Origin: Pelargonium cotyledonis
Taxonomy: Eukaryota; Streptophyta; Magnoliopsida; Geraniales; Geraniaceae
Direction: 5' to 3'
DNA: 29,959 nt
Assembly (NCBI GenBank): GCA_036897625.1
Contig: JAYMTA010000395.1
Location: forward strand, 1-29,959
Each line of letters begins with the position of its first letter. The first letter of the stretch is position 1. This document shows positions 1 to 9,721 of this stretch, piece after piece. Both the position numbers and the translations under genes were made by a program. The notes beneath the pieces are model-generated. The model was given only the letters and a program-made list of their open reading frames with translations, made no database searches and was not told the origin of the DNA.

Positions 1-35
1 AAGAAATAGAAATGTTAAAAAAAAAAAAAAAAAAA

Positions 36-197
36 TCTCCTAGACGAGGGTGCAATGGTCAAGAACACACGTCTTCATGGGGAGGTCCTGGGTTCAAATC
101 ACATTGCGTTGGGTGGGGTGGGGTGGGATTTATAGGGGAGAGTTGCCTCTGTTGTGCAGCTCAAGCAGTTAGTTTTTTTTTTTTTTAAATAAAAAAT
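36..197 (+). mobile_element. tRNA-derived SINE, copy 1
   Basis: A short element with an internal RNA polymerase III-like B box (GGTTCAAATC at about 93-102) and a head ending in CAATGGTCAAGAACAC. A G-rich middle (GGGTGGGGTGGGGTGGG) follows, then GGGGAGAGTTGCC, TTGTGCAGCTCA and a T-rich/A-rich tail at 173-205. The same blocks in the same order recur at 16515-16685 and, reversed, at 17605-17786, which shows it is a dispersed family. I could not define a clean target-site duplication, because both flanks are A- or T-rich. A tRNA gene is excluded, since there is no cloverleaf acceptor pairing. Confidence 0.6.
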
Positions 198-438
198 AAA
201 AAATAACCGTTGAGGCCTCGATGTCAAACGGCAACGTTTTAATCAGCACTGCAAATCCAAATTTGAAGGAGAAGAGGATTAATGGTGGAAGCCTTCCAGT
301 GCGTCCTGGTTTTCTTCTTTCTCCGGAGAAAAAAGAAAACCGGGAACGTAAATTCTCCGACGCCGGTTCTTTATCGGGTTTCGGAATCGGAGACTTCTTC
401 TGATTTATTTTTATTATTTTTGTTTGGATTATTAATTA

Positions 439-3400
439 ATGTGGTTCTGGAATTGGATCTGGGGTTCGAATTCGGAGCCGGGCACCGAGGGATCAGGTGG
501 AGGTGAAGAAGATAAGAAGACGAAGAAGAAGGTCGTTGTCATTGGTGGTGGAATTGGTGGCGCCTGCGTCGCCTACCAAGTCCAATCTCATGCCCAAGTC
601 ACCCTTATTGATGCGTAAGTCTTTTCATTTCCATGCACGCCACCTGCTTGCTTTAATTCCGAGCTGATATATTGCCCATTTTGATGTCATGTCCAACGTA
701 GTTTAGGGCATTTTTTTTGTTGGGTTTTTGCATGTTTAATGCACTAGTTCAGAATCATGAATGGGACAATTTAATCAAGTAGCATTTCCTTATGGTAAAG
801 TTTTTTGAAAGAATCGCATTTCATGTTTTGCACGATATTAAGGCTTGCATTGAAACAGCAAACATGCCTCAAATGTTCCTTTCCACGGTGGATTTGGTGA
901 CTAATCAACAAATTTGGAAGATTGTTTTGTTATGGTGATGTGCTACTAAAGAATCCTTTCTTTTGAAACTATTCATACTGAGCCCCTATTGCTGTTGCCT
1001 CCTTCAAGTTGTCCACAAACTTTCCAATTCATTTGCCCAAAGAGGAGTCTTTCCCCGAGAAAGCATTATCTTATATGTTTCGGGTTTTAATCTCTTTGGT
1101 CGGAGATAGCTTACTGCCTACTTCCAGACTAAGTTCTCCTTAACAGGAAATTTACTTTATTTTAGATTAGATTCTACTTTCAGATACAAATTAATATGTT
1201 ATCAATTCAGAAGTTTACTATAAACCTTGACGTCAAGATCTTTAGCATTTAGTCCTTCTGAACATGGGCATTGGATGGTATTGCTAGTTTCAAGCTTGAA
1301 TATTCCAATTCTTAGGTTAGGTTTTGTAAATCACATTCATTTTGCCAAAATGACTCTAACAGGCCAAAAAGCTTGAGTTATTGGAGGGAAGGGAGTTTAT
1401 TTTAGACCTTAAGGAATTATTAGGTTCATTGGTATCTCATTTTTCAATCTTTTTCATTGTTGTGTTGGATTAATTTCAATTTACCCCAAAGTGTATGCCA
1501 GTATGCCTCTTCTATGCCACTGTTTTACCTATGAAGATACTCCTGAAGTCTCTCCATAACGATCTTGTGTGACACGCCTCAATCTATTGATCTCATTCTT
1601 GTTTTGGATTTTATTTTTTGGCATCCGTATGAGCCGTGAACATATCCTTAGATTCTGTTTTTAGCAAAGCATCTCAAGACCTTTTTTTATATACTTTTGT
1701 ATCATATATATATCTTGATTGGTGAAATAAAATGACTTCAGGAAGGAGTATCTTGAGATTCCATGGGCGAGGGTAAGGGCATCTGTGGATCCCTCATTTG
1801 CCAAGATAGCACTGATTGATTATTGTGAATTCCTCCCTAAAGTGCAGATTATCACATCTACTGCAACAACTGTGACAGAAAGTGAAGTGATGACCTTCGA
1901 TAGCGAACCGATAGAGTATGATTATCTTGTTGTTGCCACAGGACATGTAGGTTATGTTGCCAGAACTAGAGCTGAGAAGCTCAGTTTTTACCAGGCAGGT
2001 GAATATGTAAAGATATATAGCAAATTCAACCTTACAATTTCTTTCTTATCGACAGCATGAATGTTGATGCTGTGAGGTATGAGTTTTGTTCATCTGTTCT
2101 GATTTCAATCCCTTTATCTTGCAGAGCATGAAAAAATAGTATCTTCTTCTTCGATTTTGATTATTGGAGGGGGGCTCACAGGTGTGGAGCTTGCTGGTGA
2201 GATTGCTGTTGAGTTTCCAGAAAAGAAGTTAACATTGGTGCACAGGGGGTCAAGGTTGCTTGAATTTATTGGTTCAAGGGCTTCACAGAAGACATTTGAT
2301 TGGCTCACATCTAAAAAAGTTGAAGTGATCTTAAATCAATCCATTGATCTGAGCAACGCATCAGATGGTGTTTATCAGACTTCTCTTGGAGAAACTGTCA
2401 AAGCCGATTGTCATTTTGTGTGTACAGGGCTGCCTATGGGCTCATCTTGGCTTTGTGATACTGTTCTGAAAGATAGCTTGGATGTTCGAGGAAGGTTGAT
2501 GGTTGATGACAAGTTTAGAGTCCGGGGTTACAAAAATGTCTTTGCAGTAGGAGATGTTACTGATATTTCAGTAAGTTGATCCTGTTTTTATTTAATTCAT
2601 TTTCATTGGCTATATTCATGGCATTGATATTTTTTTCCATTACCTGCTTGGCATATTGATAAACATCTCCACCACAGAAGTAGATACCACATGCACATTC
2701 GAAAGGGGTAATAATTATGGATCTCACCTTGTTAATACCAGACTGAATGCCTCTTCCAAGGTTTTGATTTTTCTGATTGGGCTGTCATATGTGAGAGACG
2801 GGTAAATGCATCTTCTTTTGAGGGTGATTATATAAAATGTGAGGGCAATTTTGAGTAGAAAATAAACCTGGTTTATGTTAAAACCTATAAATATATAGTC
2901 AGCCTTTGTTGGGTGTAGTGTAGAATTAGATAATTTTTGTTTGTTAATGAAGAGAAATCTAATAAATAGCCTGAAGTAGCTTATAAATATCCCACTGCTT
3001 TACTCTGCATATGAAATTGTTAAAGTGGACTAGTGACTAAAAGAGGTCCCATATTGAAAAAATAAAGTAAAATAGGCTATATATAATGGTGGAAGTGAAA
3101 CACTACTAACAAGGTTGACCTAATATTGAAATCTCAAACCACTATATGTAGTCCAATTTTTAAAATTAACATGGTATCAAAGCAAGATATATAGGCTACT
3201 GTTAATTTTGTTCTTCTTGTTCACAATGCCTTTATATATAATCTTCTCTATTAATTTTGTTCTAGTATTTATCATTTCCCCAGATACCAGGGAAACTCTA
3301 CTGTTACACTTCATGATAATAATCACGGTTTTGTCTATACCAGGAAATCAGACTTGGGAAACTGGCACAAAAGCATGCTAATGTGGCTGCCAAGAATATA

Positions 3401-3628
3401 AAGGTGTTGTTGATGAATGGTAAAGAGAACAGGATGGCTATTTATAAGCCTGGTTCACTAATTGCAATTGTTTCACTAGGAAAGAGGGATGCAGTGGCTC
3501 AGTTTCCCCTTTTGACAATAGCTGGACGCATTCCTGGCATGATGAAATCTGAGGACTTGAATGTGGGGAAGACAAGAAAACTACTAGGGTTAAATCCCCA
3601 GCTTGAATCGGCTACTAAACAAAAGTGA
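439..3628 (+). CDS. AIF2/FSP1-like FAD/NAD(P)H oxidoreductase (apoptosis-inducing factor homologue), 4 exons
   Basis: Exons are 439-614, 1742-1998, 2125-2570 and 3344-3628, all with GT-AG borders. They join in frame to a 387-residue protein, close to the usual 360-380 for the plant family. Residues 32-57 form the FAD-binding Rossmann strand (VVVIGGGIGGAC). Residues 121-127 (LVVATGH) are the conserved ATG loop. Residues 155-175 are the second, NAD(P)H-binding, GxGxxG fold (LIIGGGLTGVELAGE). Residues 283-289 (VFAVGDV) are the FAD-contacting GD motif. The family is the pyridine nucleotide-disulphide oxidoreductases related to animal AIFM2/FSP1, which reduce quinones at membranes; the plant role is inferred only. 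The ATG at 439 is the first after an in-frame TAA at 433. The N-terminus is tryptophan-rich (MWFWNWIWGS) and could associate with membranes. The segment after the ATG loop reads GHVGY, where relatives as I recall them usually read GHEDP. Confidence 0.9.
3019..3185 (+). mobile_element. LTR/TRIM-like remnant with primer-binding site, inside intron 3 of the oxidoreductase gene
   Basis: At 3172-3183 the sequence TGGTATCAAAGC matches 11 of 12 bases of the usual plant primer-binding site complementary to initiator tRNA-Met. It directly follows CA, the usual last dinucleotide of an LTR. Upstream is GAGGTCCCATATTGAAAA, which resembles a motif common near the start of small plant LTRs. The left border is a guess (TG at 3019). 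No polypurine tract or second LTR was recognised, so it is a fragment. Confidence 0.4.
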
Positions 3629-4330
3629 GCTGAACTTTTTTCCCTGTTATCCTACTCTTTAGTCTCTTAGTATATAAGTTGATCATGTTTTTGTATGTAG
3701 TCTTTTAGGCTTTTATGAACAAGAAGATTCGTGTTTAAATTATCAAGTTGCTTACAAACATTTTATCTGATAGTTCTTTTTTTATTATTATTATAGAAGT
3801 TTCTTGTTTTTCTTTTGCACTCTGGAAAACCTATCGGTGAATACTTGTTACCTAATAGTGCATACCAGCAGAACTGAATATCTTTTTCCTGTTTGTTTGA
3901 TGAGAAAAGGGAGCAAGGGGAAAAGAAGCCGACAACTTCAGACCAGAAGGACAAATAATGCCCTGAAGATTAGCCTGAAGCAACTTAGATTTTTCAACTG
4001 GAGAAGAAGCTGCGAAGTCTTTGTTCATTTTCAACCGGGCATCAATATAAGCCGTAAAATGTGCATACTAATTCTCATCCTCTCATGTCCAAGTCCAACC
4101 ATGTATATTTTTATCATCTGGGTGTCTTTACAGTATCGTCGCCAAGAATATCAGGTATTGCAGGTTGCTGACACTGTCCATATTTATGTATACTAGTGTT
4201 TTGTTGTGATGCAGTTGTTTGTTTCCATCAGTTACCAGGTGCTTTAACACATTTACCTTCACCTTAGCAAGAGCCAGATTTGTTGTTGCCATCTTTAAGT
4301 TAGATGCCAATTGTGTTGTGAGATTGCTTG
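3629..4330 (+). other. Probable 3' UTR and downstream flank of the oxidoreductase gene
   Basis: The AT-rich stretch after the stop codon has short open frames only by chance. I see no domain-like translation and no well-placed poly(A) signal that fixes the transcript end. A separate gene is not supported. Confidence 0.35.
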
Positions 4331-4800
4331 TACAATTAATACAAATTAATAGTATTCAAGTGTTGTTCAAATCCATTTATTTAGTATTGTGATTTTAAAA
4401 TATTTTAAAAATTTGTTACTTGGTTTCATGCAACATAACTGAAGAAAATTCAATTTGTATCTTAGGCCTTGTTTGGTAACACTTCTAAGCTTGCAAAAGC
4501 GACTGTCAATCCATTCAATTTTTGCCACCTATAAAAAATGTCGGACCAAAAAGAAAAATATTGTTTACTTAAGAGTTACTTTTTCACTACTTTTGTAATG
4601 ACGAGAAAGAAGCCATAAGCATTTTATTTTCACTTATGTTGTAGAAGTAGAGAGAGAAAAAACGTCATATTCCAATTTTATCATCTACTTATTTAGGTCA
4701 ATTTGAGATCTTATGTATCTTTGATATTATTTTTTTTGGGTAAAATATTTCTAGACTTTTTGGACTTACTTTCATGGTAGAGTTGACCCTTATTTAGAGT

Positions 4801-5049
4801 TTTGTCTCTTTTTCAACCATGTACTTACCATTTTTTATTTTTTAGTCCAACCAACATGCAGTAGCATGTTTCGACTGACACCTTAGTGGTGACTGCCACG
4901 TCATCACTACCAAGTCATATGACTTTGCCTCTTTTTCAACTCTGGACTTACTATTTTTTATTTTTTAGTCCAACCGACTTGCAGTAGTAGGTTTCAACTG
5001 ACACCTCAGCCATTATTGCCACATCACCACTGCCACATCATATGGGTTC
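4801..5049. repeat. Tandem duplication, two diverged units of about 123 bp
   Basis: Both units begin TTTG[TC]CTCTTTTTCAAC (4801 and 4924). Both contain ATTTTTTATTTTTTAGTCC, then GCAGTAG, a [CA]AACTGACACC-like block, a CCACATCA/CCACGTCATC segment and CATATG. The offset is 123 bp throughout. The surrounding sequence looks like a non-coding transposon interior; no coding frame was recognised. Confidence 0.75.
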
Positions 5050-5339
5050 GCCACGTCAACATTTTGTATTTTGTATTTTTTTTAAACACCCTTATAGAAT
5101 GCAGGTATAAGAGGTAAAGTCTAACCCTAACAAACTTTTTAATTTTTACAATAATGAAAAAGTGGACACTTATTTTGGGAAGGTAGCAATACTAAATATA
5201 CCAATTTTGTTATTAGCTGCTATTTATTGAGTTTGCTTTGAAAATATTTTTGGTATCTTTTTGGTGCTATATATAAAATCATGCAAATAAAATATGCTTA
5301 CATGTAAATATGTCTCGGAGAATTGACTTGTTATAAAAT

Positions 5340-5800
5340 GATTTTGGGTTAAAAGAACTAATAGTACCTAAATTTTGTGCTGAAACTCAATTTAATATCT
5401 AAAGTTTAATTGTACCAGAGTTACTACCTATTCTTCGATTTTGAACTCAATTTAGTACCTTCCGTCAACGCCCGTTAAGCTCTCCGTTAAATTTGTCCAC
5501 ATGTATCAATTCACGCTGACGTGTGATTTTGACATGGCTCTTTTGAGGTGCTGAGGTGTATATTTTTTTTATTAATTGCTCGTGTAAAAAATCAACTTGT
5601 TGATTTTAAAAAAATCGTAATAAAAACATATTAAAAAAAGAAAATAAAAACATCTCTCTCTTCACCATCATCACACTCAACTGCTCTTCTACATCCTCCA
5701 GCACCTCTCTCATCCTCCGACCACCACCACATCTTTGTCCTTTTCGCCATGAGAAGAGAGCCGTCGCCGCCGGATCTGGCTTTAATCCAATGATTTTCTT
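5340..5800. repeat. Dispersed-repeat-like AT-rich segment with 'CTCAATTTAGTACC' motifs
   Basis: Short motifs recur at close spacing: CTCAATTTAATATC near 5387 and CTCAATTTAGTACC near 5446. They are followed by a GTCAACGCCCGTTAAG/CCGTTAAATT block. I know this wording from repetitive DNA in many plant genomes, but no coding domain, terminal repeat or family assignment can be shown here. The pyrimidine-rich piece at 5650-5790 resembles an untranslated leader. Confidence 0.4.
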
Positions 5801-6900
5801 CATGTTTGTGAGTTATTTATCACTTCAATTATCTAGTATTTTTGTTTGATTTAGTAATCAGAATTAACATTATCTAACAACTGATGACATATAATTTGTA
5901 AAAGAGTCTATTAATTGCATTTTACCTATATCGAACTTTTAAAATACTGATTATTGACTCAACTAATCTTCACACACATATATGAAGCGACTAGCACATA
6001 CTAAACTAAGTTCTACATTAATAAGATGGTAAAAGATTCAAATTAGATCGAAACACGAAAATTCAGGAACAAATTATATCTTTAACCTAGTAAGACTGAA
6101 CTAAGTTCTACATTGTAACTCACCCTACGTGATAAGTTTTTAATGAGCAAATATGAACGGAAACTCTAATTTCAATATAAATAAATCACTGTATTAGATT
6201 GTGAATTTCAACGATTGATTATCACTAGTTATGAGACTTTCTTTTTATCAACTTATTAATAAATTTATATTTATAGAATATAAGTTGACTTTTCAAACCG
6301 CCTTCTCACATAATAACAGTTTCTTACAATTTTGCAGTAGCTTTACGGTATATGAATCTAACCTAACTAGGTGTAATTAGGTCGGTTTTGGCTAACTCGA
6401 CCCATCATTTACTCACGCTACTACAAGTTCATCGGTTTGTCCACCATTATGTTCGTGCTACATGTTTTTCTTCCTCGAGAGATGAAAAATGACTATGCAC
6501 AAGTTTCAAATGCTACACAATTTCACGAGGAAGTTCGATTTGAGATGATTCTAATCATCAGGCAACATCGATGCACAATTAACTAAAACTATGAGGATGT
6601 TTGACGAAACACGTTGTTTATTCTTGGTATGACACACAAATAACTAGTGTTGCACAACACTGCACGAGAATGTGAGACATTACCCATTATGAGTCATAAA
6701 GATATACAATGAAGCAAGCACTGAAAATTGCGTAAGATCCCAATAAGTTCCAGTGAAAAATTTCATTCACCTTGAAATAAATACGAAGTAATAACATTGA
6801 ATAAATAATAAAAGAAATAGCAACACATGACAAGAAAAAACATTAGAGAACAACATTCTCCAATCACACAACAACATGTATAATAAAGAAGAGCGACACA
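5801..6900. other. Intergenic stretch with no recognisable gene
   Basis: AT-rich sequence with no conserved coding frame, tRNA or clear terminal repeat. The minus-strand reading frame over 6763-7038 runs into the direct repeat that follows and gives no family-like protein. Confidence 0.4.
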
Positions 6901-6910
6901 ATTAATTATT

Positions 6911-7491
6911 ACATATTTGAAATGTCCAAAGTTCATGGAACATAGTAGGGTCACACAGCGGGCGTAGCGAAGCAAAATATAATTGTTAGTTACGACCATA
7001 ACTTTTTGACACCACATCAAATGCACTCCTAGAGGCATGATATAACTACTTAAGTAGTTTTATTCTACCTCGATCCAAATTTGAACCGATTAAAAGAATA
7101 TACACATAAATTTATAGGCACTGCTGTTGTCCGCTACATTCAAAAGGGTCTGAGATGGGTCAAGCCAAGCCCCATATAAATTTCTAGGCACTGCTGTTGT
7201 TAGAGACAATTATATTTAGTACATATTTGAAATGTCCAACGTTCGTGGATCATAGTAGGGTCATGCATGCGGGCGTAGCGAAACAACATATAACTGTTAG
7301 GCACGACCATAACTTTTTTGACACCACATCAAATGCACTCCTAGAGGCAAGACATATAACTATATAAGTAGTTTTATTCTACCTCGATCCAAATTTGAAC
7401 CGATTAAAAGAATATACACATAAATTTGTGGGCATTGTTGTTGCCCGCTATGTTTAAAAGGGTCTGAGATGGGTCAAGCCGATCCCTGTAT
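6911..7491. repeat. Direct duplication, two copies of about 270 bp with a 310-bp period
   Basis: Copy 1 is about 6911-7175 and copy 2 about 7221-7491. They share long near-identical runs: ACATATTTGAAATGTCCAA, GGGCGTAGCGAA, GACACCACATCAAATGCAC, CTACCTCGATCCAAATTTG and GGTCTGAGATGGGTCAAGCC. A smaller repeat lies between them: AGGCACTGCTGTTGT at about 7117-7131 recurs near 7186-7200. Divergence is small, so the duplication is fairly recent. No coding content was recognised; a mobile-element terminus or an unequal-exchange product is possible. Confidence 0.85.
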
Positions 7492-7597
7492 AAGATGTGC
7501 TTCATTTGAATCGATTACACTGTTAATCCAATTTGACCCTAGTAAAAATAGCTTAATTAGGGGTTATAAACTGGTAGTAAAAAATGACGATTCATGA

Positions 7598-8484
7598 TAG
7601 GGGTGTGCAAATATACGGGCCAACCCGCCAACCCGCTCAAAAAAATTGTAACCCGCCCATAGTTAGCCCACACCGCTCAACCCACATGAATGGATGGCCC
7701 AAATTAGCCTAATCCGCTAGGCTCATGGGCGCCCCACGGTTAGAAGAAGTCCAACCCGCGGGTGAACCCGCCCACCCGCTCAATAACCCTAAAACTAACC
7801 CTAGGTCTATATATACTCCCTTATCCCTCATTTGCCTCTCAATTAATCCTCAACCTCAGATTCTCAAACCTCTCTCCCTCTCTCTCAAATCTCATTTTGT
7901 TCATTCTTACCTCTTTTCTCTCTTCTCATTAGACCTCTCAACTTCTTGTTCTTTGCCTCCAAAAATATTAACTGACTACTAGATCTGTTTATTTTTGTTT
8001 TTAATATTCAGTTTGTTTTCTCTAATTTTGTTTCTTGTTTCTTTCTGTTTTGCATGTTACAATTGGTGTGATTTGAAGTTAAGATCTAGTGAATCTTTGT
8101 TGGAGAAGAAGAAGAATAGAATAAATACAATGTTCACTTCCAACTTTTTATGTAATTCTTTTTACAATTTCAGTTTTTGAAAGACTTTACTATTTTAGTT
8201 AGTTGTGGATGAGCTTATTTGTATTTATTAAAGATTAAAAAGCATCATTTTTATTGAATTTATGAATGAGAAAATGCAAATGTTGGTTTTTATATAATAA
8301 ATCCATTATACACAGGCGGTTTTCCGTCAACCGGTGAACCCGCCCATAACTCGTACTCCAAAAATCGACAGTTTGCATATATATATTAGACTTGTGGGCG
8401 GTTTCAAATTTCACCAACCCGCAGTGAGCGGGTTGGGCCCAAAAATAGCTTCATAGGCAGGTAACCCGCCCATGCACACCCCTA
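7598..8484. mobile_element. Non-autonomous hAT-like DNA transposon (887 bp)
   Basis: Perfect 12-bp terminal inverted repeats, TAGGGGTGTGCA (7598-7609) and TGCACACCCCTA (8473-8484), bound the element. The subterminal regions carry clustered ACCCGC motifs, six at the left and three at the right, plus inverted forms (GCGGGTT). This layout is typical of plant hAT elements, whose transposase binds repeated subterminal motifs. The interior keeps a TATA-like CTATATATACTC (7807-7818) and a CT-rich leader-like tract (7830-7960), but no transposase frame, so it looks like an internal deletion derivative. An 8-bp target-site duplication is not evident. Confidence 0.7.
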
Positions 8485-8706
8485 GTTGCATGTATCACCT
8501 ATTCTGAACATTTGGTGAAACAATGTGTTACAGATGTAAGAGTATTTGATGCAAATAAGACATCAAGTGGCTTCCAACCAGCATGTATGCATATGCGTTT
8601 GTTATGTCCAACATACTTAAGAAATCTACAAGTCGCAGTTCGAAAGCAAGATCCACCTTGAGAGACACAACAAATAAAGTCTGCAGAAATGATAAGTAGA
8701 ATTTAC

Positions 8707-9721
8707 CTTCTTTACGGCAAGGCTTGGAGATGACTTTCTAGGATCTCCATACAGCCTCTCAAACACAGCCAAGTCTCGTAGCCGCTCACGTTGGGCCCTT
8801 TCTCCTTCTGTATGTCAAAAAACATAATACAACTATTAAAAGTTTTACTCTCTTTTTTTTTTATCAGCATTAAAAGATGTACTCTCCAAGCTATACATTT
8901 CAGGATACAAATACAGCGTCTTAATGCCTCACGATTTCAACTAAACCAACCTGATCAGTGAAGTACATGGTTACTACGAATCTACAAAAGAAAGTACTCT
9001 AACGAGAAAACAGGTTATTGAGTTTCAATATGCAATATTAAACTACATGTAAGAGCTTGACCTCTTATACTATATAATGAACAAACTTGTAAGTTGGATT
9101 TGAATCATACTATGTGAGCAGGCAGCCTCACCTCTTCAGTGTGGGTTGTAACATAATCGAGTGTGGGATTTTAATTAAACAGTGAAATAGCTTTGATTTT
9201 GTTTCAAATATCATGATTTGGTTTTCCATTTCAGCCAAAGGAAGATGATAAATTTTAGGTTCCAATACAACCAACAAGCAACTATCAGGGCTAAATGACA
9301 TGATTCCACCATATTTGAAAAAGAATCCACTTGTTCATTTTAAACAATCTATGTCAGATCTAGCCTTGTCCTACTTTCCGTCTTTCCCAAATCTGCTTTT
9401 GCTTTAGTATACATTCAAGCCATTGAAAAGAAAAAATTGATCAATAAAGATGCTAAATTTAGTAGTACCTGGGCACATATAGGGGCAAGTTCCAACCATG
9501 GAGGGAAGATTTGAAACGTCTTCGGCTTCTTCCTTGTCCTCTTGTTTGTAGCTGCTTCTTCTGGAATTGGCTTTATTGTCAGAGGCGCCATAAGAAGCTG
9601 CACGATCAGAATACGAAGATTTTGCGTTTTGGGTCTGGAATTTTTGTGGCCGGATTTGAGTTGACCGGCCCGAAGAGGAAGAAGGAGGATCCGGACGGTG
9701 ACGGTGGCCTCTTCTCTCCAT
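8707..9721 (-). CDS. SAC3C: SAC3 family protein C-like (SAC3/GANP domain), 5' part only; probably truncated
   Basis: Exon 1 is 9721-9469 and exon 2 is 8807-8707, with GT-AG borders and a phase-1 junction, giving 118 residues. Residues 1-75 are low-complexity, basic and serine-rich. Residues 76-84 (VGTCPYMCP) and 85-105 ([18 protein letters not shown]) are the hallmark start of the SAC3/GANP fold. Family members act in mRNA export and processing and normally run to about 400 residues. Exon 2 ends at an intact donor (AAG/GTAAAT). Yet I find no continuation, normally starting with an FCRT-like segment, on the minus strand down to the next gene at 4330. A hAT element and duplicated repeats fill that space. 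It may be a truncated gene or have exons outside the window; neither exon has a stop or frameshift. Confidence 0.75.

Noticed and set aside
93..102. Possible tRNA gene (GGTTCAAATC)
   Set aside because: The B-box-like sequence lacks cloverleaf pairing and recurs in other copies with poly(A/T) tails, so it is a SINE.
221..506. Two short plus-strand frames overlapping the oxidoreductase start
   Set aside because: They are in other frames from the protein, and the transcript start is unknown, so calling them uORFs is not supported.
3804..4196. 130-codon plus-strand frame after the oxidoreductase gene
   Set aside because: It lies in the probable 3' UTR and has no domain features.
4460..4720. Possible miniature transposon starting GGCCTTGTTTGGTAA
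   Set aside because: No inverted partner terminus or target-site duplication was found.
6763..7038. 91-codon minus-strand frame
   Set aside because: It runs into the 310-bp direct repeat, is Cys/Tyr/Leu-rich without any motif, and is not preserved in the second copy.
8535..8687. Open minus-strand stretch preceded by an acceptor-like TTTCTGCAG, just after SAC3C exon 2
   Set aside because: The gap to the exon 2 donor is only about 20 bp, too short for an intron, and the translation does not resemble a SAC3 domain.
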